A stretch of 64,000 nt of DNA, taken from NCBI GenBank assembly GCA_038040195.1, contig JBBPIR010000001.1, positions 353,341 through 417,340 on the forward strand, written 5' to 3'. The stretch comes from Chloroflexota bacterium. GTDB lineage: Bacteria > Chloroflexota > Limnocylindria > QHBO01. The translations under genes and the position numbers were made by a program. Positions 10,421-19,462 of the stretch are shown one piece after another; positions within the stretch are counted from its first letter, which is position 1; the number at the start of each line of letters is the position of its first letter. The notes beneath the pieces are model-generated. The model was not told where the DNA came from, did not search any database, and saw only the letters and a list, made by a program, of their open reading frames with translations.

Positions 10421-11299
10421 TCAGCCAGTCTGGGGCTCCAGGGCGTCAGGCTGCGCTTCGACGGCCTGGCGCGCTTCCACCTCCGCGAGGTACGCGCCGG
10501 GCGTCCCCCACCCCCGGGCGTGCCGAATGATGATCACGGCTGCGCCGATCACCGCCGCGCCCACGCCGATGAGGATGGCCACCGGAATGCCGCCCACCTC
10601 CCAGTTCCCGGTACGGAAGGTCTCCAACACGGTCCGCACCGACCCGTACCACACGAAATACAGCATCGCGACGTCGCCGTCGTACAGGCGGCGGGCGAAG
10701 CGGCGGCCGACCCACAGCAGGACCCCCATCCCAACCAGGTTCAGGATCGCCTCGTAGGCGAACAGGGGGTGGAACAACGTGGAATCGACCGGGTACTGGT
10801 CAAGGTTGGTCCAGGGTGGGACGCGGTGTCCCTGGTCGATCGGAATGCCCCACGGCAGGTCGGTGGGGGGCCCGTACAGCTCCTGGTTGACGAAGTTGCC
10901 GATGCGGCCGATGGCCTGGGCCAGGAGCATGGCCGGCGCCCCGATGTCGATCCAACGCAAGAAGTTCAGGTGGTTGAATCGAGTGTAGGCGAAGAGCACG
11001 ACCATCCCGCCGGCCACCCCGCCCGGGATCCCCAATCCGCCGTTCCAGACCTGTGGAATGAGCGCCGGGTCGGCGGAATAGAACTCCCACTGGTGGATGA
11101 CGTGGTAGAGGCGGGAGCCGATGATCCCGCCCACGGCGGCGACCAGGAGCATGGTCCACACCCGCTCCGGATCCTCTCCCCGACGCCTCGCCTCGCGGGT
11201 GGCCAGCCAGGCGGCGGCCACGGCCGCCACCGCGAACAGGATGCCGTACCAGTGGATGTTGAAGGGGCCGATCCGGAGGGCGATCGGGTCGATGAACAC
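10421..11299 (-). CDS. lgt: Prolipoprotein diacylglyceryl transferase
   Basis: 292 aa, seven hydrophobic segments. Transfers diacylglycerol from phosphatidylglycerol to the lipobox cysteine of prolipoproteins in the cytoplasmic membrane. The Lgt signature AIGRIGNFVNQELYG (about 127-141) contains the essential Arg, Asn and Glu; the early HWYGILFA and R..DP..VW segments also match. Several lipoproteins in this window (31.2, 38.7, 55.3 and 62.7 kb) would be its substrates. It ends 34 nt before the cystathionine beta-synthase-like gene. Confidence 0.95.
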   Translation of the reverse strand: MFIDPIALRIGPFNIHWYGILFAVAAVAAAWLATREARRRGEDPERVWTMLLVAAVGGIIGSRLYHVIHQWEFYSADPALIPQVWNGGLGIPGGVAGGMVVLFAYTRFNHLNFLRWIDIGAPAMLLAQAIGRIGNFVNQELYGPPTDLPWGIPIDQGHRVPPWTNLDQYPVDSTLFHPLFAYEAILNLVGMGVLLWVGRRFARRLYDGDVAMLYFVWYGSVRTVLETFRTGNWEVGGIPVAILIGVGAAVIGAAVIIIRHARGWGTPGAYLAEVEARQAVEAQPDALEPQTG

Positions 11300-11412
11300 T
11301 GCCCGCGGATTCTACCCGCAGACCTCCGCGGCCTTGCCACGGCAGCCTTCACAGCGCTGCGCGCTGCGCGTATCGTTCGGCGCCAGCCCCCCACCACGAT
11401 GTGAGGCCAGCA

Positions 11413-12708
11413 ATGAGCAGCGAGCGACCTGCGCTTCCCATGCGACTGCTGGTGACGCTGTCGGTCTATTGGTTGGGGATCCTCACCATCCAATACGGGC
11501 TGGGAACCGTAGTGGTGCCCAGCATGGTCGAGGACGAGCTGGGACCCGGAAACGCCGGGACCGGGCTGGCCGTGATCAATGCGGTGGCCGTGATCGCATC
11601 CATCTTCGTTCAGCCCACGGTCGGTGTGGTGAGCGACTACACCATTACCCGTTGGGGGCGGCGGAAGCCGTACATCTTCATTGGCGGCCTGCTGGACATG
11701 GTCTTCCTGTACGGCATCGCCACGTCGAACACCTTCGTCGCGCTGGTGGCCTTCTACTTCCTGATCCAGGTCTCGTCGAACTTCGCCCAGGGGCCTTTCC
11801 AGGGCTATGTCCCGGACCTCGTGCCAGCCCGACAGGTGGGGACCGCCAGCGGGCTGATGGGGCTGATGATCGTCCTGGGAGCGATCGTGGGTTCGGGGAT
11901 CGCCATGACCGGCCTGCAGGAGGGAGGGTCGCTACTTGTCGCGACCCTGGCGCTGGGCGCGGTGGAGATCGTGGCCATGCTCATCGTGGTGACCCAGGTC
12001 CACGAGGGTACGACCGGGCCCAAGCGCACGATGTCCTGGCCCCGGGTCGCGATGTCCGCATGGGGCGCCGACATCCTGCGCGAGAAAAGCGTCCTGTGGC
12101 TGCTCCTTGTCCGCCTCCTGTTCTTGGGCGCCGCGGCGGCGGCCACCTCCCTGGGCCTGTACTACTTCCAACGAACCCACGGGCTTAGCCAGGCGGAGGC
12201 GAGCCAGTTCGTCTTCTGGACCACCGTCATCGTGGCTGGGATGTCTGGCCTGGCCTCCCTGCCCGGTGCTCGCCTCTCGGACCGATACGGTCGGAAACCG
12301 GTCATCTACGGCGGGATGGTCCTCACGGCGATCGGCCTGCTCGGTCTGGCGCTGGCTTCCACCCCCTACCTGGCGGTGGCTCTGTTCGTGCCCGCCGGCA
12401 TCGGTATCGGTGCGTTCCTTTCGGTCGACTGGGCCCTGATGACCGATGTCATCCCCAAGCACACCTCGGCGCGCTATATGGGGATCCTGAACGCCGGAAC
12501 AGCGATGGCTACGCCGGTGTTCCTCATCGTCGGCGGTCTGACAATGGACGCCATTGGGCGCGCGACCAACGATCCGTCCGCGCCCGGCGGGCCGGTGGCG
12601 GCCATGTACGTGGCCATCGGATTCCTCGTCCTGGCGGCGCTGGCCCTGCGCCAGGTCGATGCTCGTCGGCGAGAGTTGGGCGAGGTTACCGAGCTGGCGG
12701 CGGCGTGA
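11413..12708 (+). CDS. MFS transporter (SLC45/GPH-like)
   Basis: 431 aa, twelve hydrophobic segments in two halves of six, with a charged central loop near 200-215. The N-terminal half has the MFS loop DYTITRWGRRKPYIFIGG, which is typical of the sucrose/maltose-type SLC45 and GPH transporters; the C-terminal half repeats it as SDRYGRKPVIYGG. Substrate unknown, a sugar or glycoside is plausible. ATG 11413 is preferred over GTG 11401 because GTGAGG at 11401-11406 can then serve as ribosome site. Its TGA overlaps the GTG of the next gene by 4 nt. Confidence 0.85.
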   Translation: MSSERPALPMRLLVTLSVYWLGILTIQYGLGTVVVPSMVEDELGPGNAGTGLAVINAVAVIASIFVQPTVGVVSDYTITRWGRRKPYIFIGGLLDMVFLYGIATSNTFVALVAFYFLIQVSSNFAQGPFQGYVPDLVPARQVGTASGLMGLMIVLGAIVGSGIAMTGLQEGGSLLVATLALGAVEIVAMLIVVTQVHEGTTGPKRTMSWPRVAMSAWGADILREKSVLWLLLVRLLFLGAAAAATSLGLYYFQRTHGLSQAEASQFVFWTTVIVAGMSGLASLPGARLSDRYGRKPVIYGGMVLTAIGLLGLALASTPYLAVALFVPAGIGIGAFLSVDWALMTDVIPKHTSARYMGILNAGTAMATPVFLIVGGLTMDAIGRATNDPSAPGGPVAAMYVAIGFLVLAALALRQVDARRRELGEVTELAAA

Positions 12709-13484
12709 TCGACCCTGGCGCCGGCGGTGGGCGGCAGATCGGGCCCCACCTGCTGGGCGTAACCGTCACCTGGCGGTACCGCGTGCAATGGGTGGCGGTG
12801 CGGATCCTGGTTCGAACCCTGTTCCGGATGGAGGTGGAGGGTCTGGAGCACTGGCCCAAGGCGCCTTTCCAGATCACCGCCAACCACCACTCGGGGTGGG
12901 ACCCATTCCTGATCCACTCCGTCAGCCCGCTGCGACCGCGGGTGACCTGGTTCGGGCCGAAGGAGGCGGATTTCTCGAAGGGCACCAGGAACCGGGTGAT
13001 GGGCTTCTTCGGGGGCATGATCCCGTTCAACCCGCGGAAGACGAATCTGCCGTCCTCGGTGCGCGCCGTTCAGCGCGTGTTCGACGCCGGCGGCGTGCTG
13101 GCCATCACGCCCGAGGGCACGCTGGGCTTTCGCGAGACCGAGCTCTTACCCCTTCAAGAGGGCGCAACGCTGTTCGCCGTCATCTCCGGAGTCCCCATCG
13201 TTCCATGTGCCGTCATCGGCAGCTCAACCTTGTGGCTGGGCAAGCGGATCGTGGTCCGGTTTGGCGACCCCATCCAGGTCGTCCGGGGAGCCGGGCGAAC
13301 CGCGCGTCAGGCGCTGGCTGGACGCGTGCGGGAAGGCATGCTGGCGTTGCTGCCGGACGTGGAGCCAACCTACCCTCAAAGGCGGCCCGGCGGCGACTAT
13401 TTGAGCGATGTGTTCAACGGCCGGCGAGAGGCCGCGAACCGACGGGAATACATGGCCGAGCTGGAGCGAAGCGCTCCGGGCTAG
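12705..13484 (+). CDS. Lysophospholipid acyltransferase (PlsC/AGPAT family)
   Basis: 259 aa. Motif I NHHSGWDP (H-x4-D, about residues 63-70), motif II-like NPRKTN, and motif III PEGTLGF are all present, which defines glycerolipid acyltransferases. Probably acylates the sn-2 position of lysophosphatidic acid or another lysolipid at the inner membrane. A second PlsC domain is fused to an acyl ligase at 28.7-31.2 kb, so the two may divide the sn-1/sn-2 or lipid-remodelling roles. Start GTG overlaps the transporter stop, so the two genes are coupled. Confidence 0.87.
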   Translation: MIDPGAGGGRQIGPHLLGVTVTWRYRVQWVAVRILVRTLFRMEVEGLEHWPKAPFQITANHHSGWDPFLIHSVSPLRPRVTWFGPKEADFSKGTRNRVMGFFGGMIPFNPRKTNLPSSVRAVQRVFDAGGVLAITPEGTLGFRETELLPLQEGATLFAVISGVPIVPCAVIGSSTLWLGKRIVVRFGDPIQVVRGAGRTARQALAGRVREGMLALLPDVEPTYPQRRPGGDYLSDVFNGRREAANRREYMAELERSAPG

Positions 13485-13498
13485 ACCGCGGCACCGAT

Positions 13499-13504
13499 TA
13501 GCAT
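13499..13504 (+). promoter_or_regulatory. -10-like hexamer TAGCAT upstream of small membrane protein
   Basis: TAGCAT (TAnnnT) ends 6 nt before the ATG at 13511 with no ribosome site between, consistent with a leaderless start. It lies in the 26-nt gap after the acyltransferase gene. Confidence 0.35.
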
Positions 13505-13510
13505 CGGTCC

Positions 13511-13783
13511 ATGCTGCCCTTCGTCTGGGCCCTCATGGTGCTGGCCGTGGTGGCCGGGTTCGTGATGATCGTTGCGTACTGGCTCGACATCCAGGACCGA
13601 GCCGATCTCAAGCCGCAGGCCAAGATCGGTTGGTCGGCGGGCATCATCGTCTTCCCGGTTTCGATCCCGCTGTATGCCTTCATCGGCGGCGGCCGCTGGC
13701 CTCCACTGCTGCGAGCCGCGTCGCTAATCCCGGGATTGGCCCTGGGCCTGTTCCTTCTCTTTGTTTTGGGGGTCGTGGGGTAG
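13511..13783 (+). CDS. Small hypothetical membrane protein
   Basis: 90 aa, family not recognised. Three hydrophobic segments at about 2-24, 43-62 and 68-89 with a short charged loop (DIQDRADLKPQAK) between the first two. Size and layout resemble the short membrane domains of the PLDc_N kind but no motif confirms this. It sits between the acyltransferase and the peptidase genes on the same strand. Confidence 0.55.
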   Translation: MLPFVWALMVLAVVAGFVMIVAYWLDIQDRADLKPQAKIGWSAGIIVFPVSIPLYAFIGGGRWPPLLRAASLIPGLALGLFLLFVLGVVG

Positions 13784-13801
13784 GCTCACCGATGGCGCCC
13801 C

Positions 13802-13807
13802 TATGAT
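13802..13807 (+). promoter_or_regulatory. -10-like hexamer TATGAT upstream of M20 peptidase
   Basis: TATGAT differs from the TATAAT consensus at one position and ends 9 nt before the ATG at 13817, with no ribosome site, suggesting a leaderless or nearly leaderless transcript. No good -35 is visible 17 nt upstream. Confidence 0.45.
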
Positions 13808-13816
13808 GCGCAACGC

Positions 13817-15253
13817 ATGACCGTGACCGAACGCGGGGTCGAGGACGCGCTGGGCTATCTGCGCGCGCACGCCGATGAGCATCTGCGCGGCCTGGATGAG
13901 TTCCTCCGGATGGAATCGGTCAGCGCGGATCCCGCCAAGAACGACGAGACCCGGCGCACGGCGCAGTGGATCGCGGACGATCTCACCCGGATCGGCTTCG
14001 AACATGCCCAGCTGAACGAGACGCGCAGCCATCCGGTGGTCACGGCCGACTGGCTGCACGCCGGCCCGGACAAGCCCACCGTCCTGGTCTATTGCCACTA
14101 CGACGTCCAGCCCACTGACCCGCTCGACGAGTGGGTGCGGCCGCCGTTCGAACCTCGCTACGAGAACGACAACGTGTACGCCCGTGGCTGCGGCGACGAC
14201 AAGGGGCAGCTGTACATGCACCTTTGCGCCGCCGAGGCCTGGCTCCGCGGCGTGGGCCGGCTGCCGCTCAACCTGCGGGTCATCTTCGAGGGCGACGAGG
14301 AGTACATCAGCGAGCCGGTGACCGAGTTCATCTCTGTCCACCCGGAGCTGCTGGCTGCCGACGTGTGCATCGTGTCCGACTCCGACATGCAGGACGATCA
14401 CGGGACGCCCGCCATCACCTACGGCTTGCGCGGGATCGCGTACTGGGAGGTCCGGGTCCACGGCCCGTTCCAGGACGTCCACTCCGGATCGTACGGCGGC
14501 GGGGTCGAGAACCCGGCCAACGTCCTGGTCCGCATGCTGGCCTCGCTGGTCGACGGCGACGGGCGGGTCACCGTCCCCGGCTTCTACGACCGCGTTCTCG
14601 ATCTGACCGATGCCGAACGTGCCGCCTACGCAGCCGTGCCGTTCGACGTGACCGAATGGCTTTCAGTGACCGGGGTATCGGAGCCCATGCTCGGCGAGCG
14701 CGGCTGGACCCTGTTCGAGCGCCTGTCCGGACGGCCCACGTTCGACATCAACGGTCTGTGGGGCGGCTACCAGGGCGAGGGCTCCAAGACGATCATCCCC
14801 GGCTGGGCAGCGGCCAAGATCAGCACGCGGCTGGTGCCCGACCAGGACCCCCGCGAGATCGAGGGCCTCATGATCGCGCACCTGGAGAGCCTCGCCCTGC
14901 CCACCGTCCGAGTGACGGTGAAGAGCCTGTCCAATGGCTGGCCGGTGCTGACTCCCATCGACCACCCCGCGGTCGGAGCGGCGGCTCGGGCTTCCGAGAA
15001 GGCGTTCGGCAAGGCCGCCGCGTTCCACCGCTCGGGTGGGAGCATTCCGTTCGTCCCGGAGCTCGACCGCCAGCTGGGAATCAAGAGCGTGATGGTCGGC
15101 TGGGCCTCTCCCAACGGCAACTTCCATGCGCCCAACGAGTGGATGCCGATGGCCAACTACCGGGGCGGGCTGGACGCGATCGTCCACCTGTGGGACGAGC
15201 TGGGCAGGCTCACCGCTGACGAGATGCGGCACTCCGGCCAGGAGACGGGTTAG
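13817..15253 (+). CDS. M20-family dipeptidase
   Basis: 478 aa metallopeptidase with two zinc sites. CHYDVQP (metal His and catalytic Asp), RGCGDDKGQ (bridging Asp), EGDEEYISE (catalytic Glu and metal Glu), DSDM and the lid-domain HSGSYGG are all visible, and a late SGGSIPF-N-HAPNE segment supplies the last metal His. This arrangement matches the M20 dipeptidases (CNDP/carnosinase-like, ArgE/DapE clan). Cytoplasmic, no signal peptide. The exact dipeptide substrate is unknown. Its TAG is shared in a 4-nt convergent overlap with the M24 peptidase gene. Confidence 0.9.
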   Translation: MTVTERGVEDALGYLRAHADEHLRGLDEFLRMESVSADPAKNDETRRTAQWIADDLTRIGFEHAQLNETRSHPVVTADWLHAGPDKPTVLVYCHYDVQPTDPLDEWVRPPFEPRYENDNVYARGCGDDKGQLYMHLCAAEAWLRGVGRLPLNLRVIFEGDEEYISEPVTEFISVHPELLAADVCIVSDSDMQDDHGTPAITYGLRGIAYWEVRVHGPFQDVHSGSYGGGVENPANVLVRMLASLVDGDGRVTVPGFYDRVLDLTDAERAAYAAVPFDVTEWLSVTGVSEPMLGERGWTLFERLSGRPTFDINGLWGGYQGEGSKTIIPGWAAAKISTRLVPDQDPREIEGLMIAHLESLALPTVRVTVKSLSNGWPVLTPIDHPAVGAAARASEKAFGKAAAFHRSGGSIPFVPELDRQLGIKSVMVGWASPNGNFHAPNEWMPMANYRGGLDAIVHLWDELGRLTADEMRHSGQETG

Positions 15254-16365
15254 CCGACGATCCGTAGGTCGCGGCTCGTCAAGTTGATGCGTTCTCCGCC
15301 GGTAGCGGTGCAGACCACGATGTCCTCGATCCGGGCGCCCCAGCGTCCTTCGACGTAGATCCCCGGCTCCACGCTGAACGCGTCGCCTTCGCGAAGGGGA
15401 TCCGGGTTGGACTCGACCAGGTACGGCTCCTCGTGGGTTTCCAGACCGATGCCGTGGCCGGTCCGATGGGTGAACAGCGCCCCGTATCCGGCATCGGCAA
15501 TGATCTCGCGTGCCGCCCGGTCCACGTCCCGCGCCGGGATGCCGGGCCGTACCGCCTCACAGGCGGCCGCCTGGGCCTCTTGGAGGACGGCGTACAGGTC
15601 CTGGAACTCCTCGGGCGGCAGCCCGACGAAGGCGGTGCGGGTCGTGTCACTCGCGTATCCGTTGGCCGTGCCACCGATGTCCAGGACGATCGCGTCGCCG
15701 GCCTGAATGATCCGATCGCCGGGGGTGTGGTGCGGGCTGGCGGCATTCGGGCCGGAGGCGACGATCGCCCAGTCGGCTGTGTCATGGCCCGCGTCACGCA
15801 GGAGCTGGCGGATGTGGGCGCTGACCTCGGCCTCGGTCCGCCCGCTGAGCCGTTCCGCGGTAATTGCCTCCATGGCCTGGTCAGCGGCTGCCGCCGCTGT
15901 GCGCAGGCGGTCGATCTCCTCGGGGCTTTTGGTGCGGCGCAGGGCGTTGATGGCCGGGCCTGCCTCCACGAGCTCGGATCCGTTCAGCGCGGCCTGGAGT
16001 CGAAGCACGAAACGGGCCCACATCTGGTCCTGAACGGCGACCCGGCCGACCCTTCCCAAGAGCCGGGAAACAACGGCGAACGGGTCATCGGTCTCCTCCC
16101 AGGGGACGAGCCCGACGGCATCAGCGAGCTCGCCCATTTCGTGGCGGGCGAGCGGCTCTTCCAGGTGAGGAAGAACGAGCGTGGCTCCGACCTCCGGACG
16201 CACGATGAGGCAGGTCAGCCGCTCGAGCGGCGGGGCGTTATAGCCGAGCAGGTACAGGTAGTCCGACGAGGGCGTGACCAGCAGCGCATCCAGGCCGCGC
16301 GACGTCGCTTCCGCCGCGGCAGCGTCGAGTCGCTGCCGATGGACAGTTGGCGCGAACGCGGTCAC
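15250..16365 (-). CDS. M24-family Xaa-Pro peptidase
   Basis: 371 aa, GTG start. An N-terminal creatinase/prolidase-like domain (about 1-130) precedes the pita-bread catalytic domain. Visible metal-site motifs: VLDIGGT.NGYASDTTRT with two Asp, HRTGHGIGLETHEEPY with metal His, and SVEPGIYVEGRWGARIED with two Glu. Cleaves Xaa-Pro bonds in dipeptides or peptide N termini. Convergent with, and functionally related to, the M20 dipeptidase; both would recycle short peptides. Confidence 0.88.
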   Translation of the reverse strand: MTAFAPTVHRQRLDAAAAEATSRGLDALLVTPSSDYLYLLGYNAPPLERLTCLIVRPEVGATLVLPHLEEPLARHEMGELADAVGLVPWEETDDPFAVVSRLLGRVGRVAVQDQMWARFVLRLQAALNGSELVEAGPAINALRRTKSPEEIDRLRTAAAAADQAMEAITAERLSGRTEAEVSAHIRQLLRDAGHDTADWAIVASGPNAASPHHTPGDRIIQAGDAIVLDIGGTANGYASDTTRTAFVGLPPEEFQDLYAVLQEAQAAACEAVRPGIPARDVDRAAREIIADAGYGALFTHRTGHGIGLETHEEPYLVESNPDPLREGDAFSVEPGIYVEGRWGARIEDIVVCTATGGERINLTSRDLRIVG

Positions 16366-16435
16366 ATCGCAAGCCTACTAGGGCCGAAACGAGGGTGAGC
16401 CTTCCAAGTTGCTCTGCCTCAGGGCTGCTGCCTCG

Positions 16436-17764
16436 CTAGAGCACGAGGTAAAGCCGCCACTCGTCCGGGACTCCCTTCAGCACGTGCGTGCCGCGATCCG
16501 CGAAGTTGATTCCCGACCCAGCTACGAGATCCTTCACCGTGCTCGACACGACGACCTCGTCGGCACCGGCAGTGGCCATGACGCGTGAGCCGATATGCAC
16601 CGCCAGCCCGTCCACCCGGCCGCCGTGCCGCTCGATCTCGCCGGTATGCAGTCCTGCCCGGACTTGGAGTCCTGCCTTCCCGGCGGCATCTCGGATCGTG
16701 AGGGCGCAGCGTACCGCTCGCGCAGGGCCATCGAACACAGCGAGGAATCCATCGCCGGGGTTGTCAATCTCCTCGCCGCGCCAGTGGGCGAGTGCGCTGC
16801 GTACCTGTGCACGATGAGTCTCCAGCACCTCGCGCCAGCGGCGGTCGCCGAGGCGCACGGCCATCTCGGTGGAGGCAACCACATCGGTGAACAGGACCGT
16901 GGCCAGCACCCGGTTGGGCTCCGGTGCGGGGCGCACGCCGGTCAGGAAGCCCTCGATCTCGGCGAGAACGGCGTCGGTGTCGCCCACCCAGAAGAGGTGA
17001 TCGCCACCGGCCAGCTCGACGAACGACGCCCCCGGGATCTGCGAGGCGATCCAGCGGCCCTCTTCTACCAGAGCGTCCCGATCATCGGTGCGGTGCAGCA
17101 CGAGCGCGGGGACGCGGATGGCTGACAGGACGGCGCGGACGTCGATCTCGGTGTTCATGCGCAACAGCTGAGCCGCGGCGCCCGGGCTGGCTGAGCGCCG
17201 AAAGTAGGTGGCGAGCTGGCCGAGAAATGTTGGATCGTCTGCGCGGCTGGGAACAAGCGGACGGAGCATGTCCTCGGTGACCCACTCGTCCTCGACCTGG
17301 TCGATGGTCGCCTGCCGATCCGCGTCGCTCGGGGCCCACGGATAGTCATGGCTGCGGCGTCGACGAGCGAACACTCCGAATGTGATCAGGGCCCGTGTGC
17401 GGTGCGGGAAAGTGGCGGCAAACAGAAGGCTCATGCTGCCTCCCTCGGAGTGGCCGAAGATCGCAGCCTGCTGGGATCCTGTCGCATCGAGTACGGCGCG
17501 GACGTCGTCCATCCGCTCTTCGAGTGTGGGGAGGCGGTCGGTGGCGACCGGGTCAGACAGACCTGTGCCTCGCTTGTCGAAGAGGATGAGGCGGGTGAAT
17601 GTTGTAAGGCGCTCGAGGAACGCGGCGAGTCCAGGGAGCTCCCAGCACTCCTCAATGTTTGAGACCCAGCCGGGGACGAAGACCAGATCGATTGGCGCAT
17701 CGCCAACGAGCTGATAGGCGATGTGAAACTGCCCCGATCGTGCATATCGAGTCTGCGGTGGCAT
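16436..17764 (-). CDS. Alpha/beta hydrolase fused to class III nucleotidyl cyclase
   Basis: 442 aa. Residues 1-275 are an alpha/beta hydrolase: oxyanion region VPGWVSN, nucleophile elbow GHSEGG with Ser106, acid in RTDDRD and the late His in GGDHLFW. Residues about 290-442 form a class III cyclase domain: metal Asp in LFTDVVAST, second Asp in NPGDGFLAVFD, and GLAVHIGSR near the end. The latter reads His where canonical cyclases have the transition-state Asn, as in many actinobacterial hydrolase-cyclase hybrids, so activity may be weak or altered. The hydrolase may act as sensor for a small ester or lactone. Stand-alone gene downstream of mec. Confidence 0.87.
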   Translation of the reverse strand: MPPQTRYARSGQFHIAYQLVGDAPIDLVFVPGWVSNIEECWELPGLAAFLERLTTFTRLILFDKRGTGLSDPVATDRLPTLEERMDDVRAVLDATGSQQAAIFGHSEGGSMSLLFAATFPHRTRALITFGVFARRRRSHDYPWAPSDADRQATIDQVEDEWVTEDMLRPLVPSRADDPTFLGQLATYFRRSASPGAAAQLLRMNTEIDVRAVLSAIRVPALVLHRTDDRDALVEEGRWIASQIPGASFVELAGGDHLFWVGDTDAVLAEIEGFLTGVRPAPEPNRVLATVLFTDVVASTEMAVRLGDRRWREVLETHRAQVRSALAHWRGEEIDNPGDGFLAVFDGPARAVRCALTIRDAAGKAGLQVRAGLHTGEIERHGGRVDGLAVHIGSRVMATAGADEVVVSSTVKDLVAGSGINFADRGTHVLKGVPDEWRLYLVL

Positions 17765-17815
17765 CGTCGCAACGTAGGCTAACGATTGTTGGAAGCCTGG
17801 GCGGCGACGCCCGCT

Positions 17816-18250
17816 CTACCCGATCCTGAGCGGCGCTTCGGTGGCCTCGCCGTCGCGGATACGCCAGGCGCGGAGCGCCTGCATCGGTACGACGTCGGGA
17901 TCCAACATGCTGGCCAGCAGGTAGAACGCGTCGGGGTACATCGCCTGGCGGCGGTCGGTGGGCGATGGGACGGCCGGAGACTGGGTGTGGGAATGGAAGA
18001 TGGCCACGAGGTCCTGGCCGGCATCCTCGATGCCCAGCACGATGCGGACCAGGTCGTCGGGGTGGACGGTGTAGACGAACGGTGACGCCTCGGCGTTGCG
18101 GGCAGGATGGTAGGCGGTCGCCCGCCCGTCGGCCAGGGATCCGGCCAGGATGCCGCACGCCTCGTTCGGCGCCTCGGCCGCGGCGTGGGCCAGCAGCTCG
18201 TCGGCCAGGGCGGTCGAGAGGATGAGCGCACCGTCGGTCGGCTCGCTCAC
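17816..18250 (-). CDS. mec: JAMM/M67 metallopeptidase, Mec-type
   Basis: 144 aa. JAMM metal site complete: Glu30, H86-S-H88, Ser96 and Asp99. In mycobacteria the homologous Mec removes the newly made cysteine from the C terminus of CysO; related JAMM proteins also trim short C-terminal extensions from ThiS-like carriers. GTG 18250 overlaps the cysM stop by 4 nt, and cysO and a ThiF-type enzyme lie directly upstream, so the Mec assignment rests on both motif and context. It is the last gene of the SUF-cysteine operon. GTG is the only start that gives a normal-length protein. Confidence 0.88.
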   Translation of the reverse strand: MSEPTDGALILSTALADELLAHAAAEAPNEACGILAGSLADGRATAYHPARNAEASPFVYTVHPDDLVRIVLGIEDAGQDLVAIFHSHTQSPAVPSPTDRRQAMYPDAFYLLASMLDPDVVPMQALRAWRIRDGEATEAPLRIG

Positions 18251-19182
18251 CACAGGACGGAGCCCTCCATCTCGGTCTCGAGCGTGTCGAGGTCGCGATC
18301 CCACAGCCCGGCTGACAGGTACTTCGAGCCGTCGTCGGCCAGCAGCACGACGATCGACCCTCGATCCATTTCGGCTGCGACCCGGAGCGCGACGGCCAGC
18401 GCGGCCCCGGATGACAGTCCGGCGAAGATGCCTTCTTCGGCGATCAAGCGCCGCACTCCGACGACCGACTCGCGGTTGCTGACCAGGTAGCGGTCATCGA
18501 GGACCGACTGGTCCAGGACCGGGGGCACGAATCCCTCGTCCAGGGAGCGGAGTCCCTGCACCTGCTCCCCGGGGAGCGGCTCCGCGGCCACGACCCGCAC
18601 GCCCGGTCGCGCCGCCTTCAGCGCGCGCCCCACCCCGGTCAGCGTCCCGCCCGTCCCCAGCCCCGCCACGAAGACATCTACTTCGGGCACGGCCGTGAGG
18701 ATCTCCGGGCCGGTTTCCTCCTCGTGGGCGCGCGGGTTGGCCTGATTGCCGTACTGGAACGGCATGTAGACCGACGGATCCTCCTTGGCAAGGCCATGCG
18801 CCATCCGGATTGCGCCGTTCGATCCCTCGGCTCCTGGCGAGAACACGATCTCGGCTCCGAACAGGCGCAGCAGCTGCTCCCGCTCGGGGGTGGTGTTGTC
18901 CGGCATCACGATCCGCACCGGATGGCCCATCAGCGACCCGATCATGGCCAGGCTGATGCCCGTGTTGCCGCTCGACGGCTCGAGGATGGTCTGCGCCGGC
19001 TGCAGCGCCCCCGACGCGACCGCGTCGGCCAGCATGGAGCGCGCGATCCGGTCCTTGACCGATCCGGTCGGGTTGGCACCTTCGATCTTGGCGAACAGCC
19101 GCACGCCGGGATGCGGCGCCATCCGCCGCAGCTCGACCATCGGCGTGTGGCCGATGGCGGCGACGATGTCGCCGAGGATCAT
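18247..19182 (-). CDS. cysM: CysO-dependent O-phosphoserine sulfhydrylase (CysM type)
   Basis: 311 aa PLP enzyme. PLP lysine K43 in GSVKDR, EPSSGNTG, FQYGNQAN and GLGTGGTLTG match the cysteine synthase fold. LRSLDEGFVPP and the C terminus ETEMEGSVLW resemble mycobacterial CysM, where this region helps select O-phosphoserine and the thiocarboxylated CysO partner. Expected reaction: O-phosphoserine plus CysO-thiocarboxylate to a CysO-cysteine adduct. The ATG follows TAG-ACCG, 4 nt after the cysO stop. Position between cysO and mec reproduces the known mycobacterial set. Confidence 0.9.
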   Translation of the reverse strand: MILGDIVAAIGHTPMVELRRMAPHPGVRLFAKIEGANPTGSVKDRIARSMLADAVASGALQPAQTILEPSSGNTGISLAMIGSLMGHPVRIVMPDNTTPEREQLLRLFGAEIVFSPGAEGSNGAIRMAHGLAKEDPSVYMPFQYGNQANPRAHEEETGPEILTAVPEVDVFVAGLGTGGTLTGVGRALKAARPGVRVVAAEPLPGEQVQGLRSLDEGFVPPVLDQSVLDDRYLVSNRESVVGVRRLIAEEGIFAGLSSGAALAVALRVAAEMDRGSIVVLLADDGSKYLSAGLWDRDLDTLETEMEGSVLW

Positions 19183-19186
19183 CGGT

Positions 19187-19462
19187 CTAGCTTGACCCTC
19201 CGGCCATGGCGGGCAGCATGATCACCTGGTCGTCCGGCCTGACCGGCGTGGCAAGGCCGGTGGTGTACCGAACGTCGCGACCGTTGACGTACACGTTGAC
19301 GAAAGGCGACAGCTTGCCGTCGGTGGTCACCCGTTCACGGAGGTTCGGGTGGTTCGCAAACAGGTCGTCAAGCACCTCGAGCACCGTGGTGCCGGCCGCC
19401 TCCAGCTCGCGGGCGCCGCCCACCGTCTCGCGCAGGACAGGCGGGATGCGGACTCGGCTCAC
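19187..19462 (-). CDS. cysO: CysO-like ubiquitin-fold sulfur carrier with Gly-Gly-Ser-Ser end
   Basis: 91 aa, beta-grasp (ThiS/MoaD) protein: N-terminal RIPPVLRE, central SPFVNVYVNGRDVRY and C-terminal VIMLPAMAGG. In the family the terminal Gly-Gly is adenylated and converted to a thiocarboxylate that feeds sulfur to CysM. Here two serines (90-91) follow Gly88-Gly89 before TAG, so a processing step seems needed before activation. GTG 19462 overlaps the stop of the ThiF-type gene by 4 nt. MoaD for molybdopterin is an alternative but the neighbours cysM and mec favour CysO. Confidence 0.9.
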   Translation of the reverse strand: MSRVRIPPVLRETVGGARELEAAGTTVLEVLDDLFANHPNLRERVTTDGKLSPFVNVYVNGRDVRYTTGLATPVRPDDQVIMLPAMAGGSS

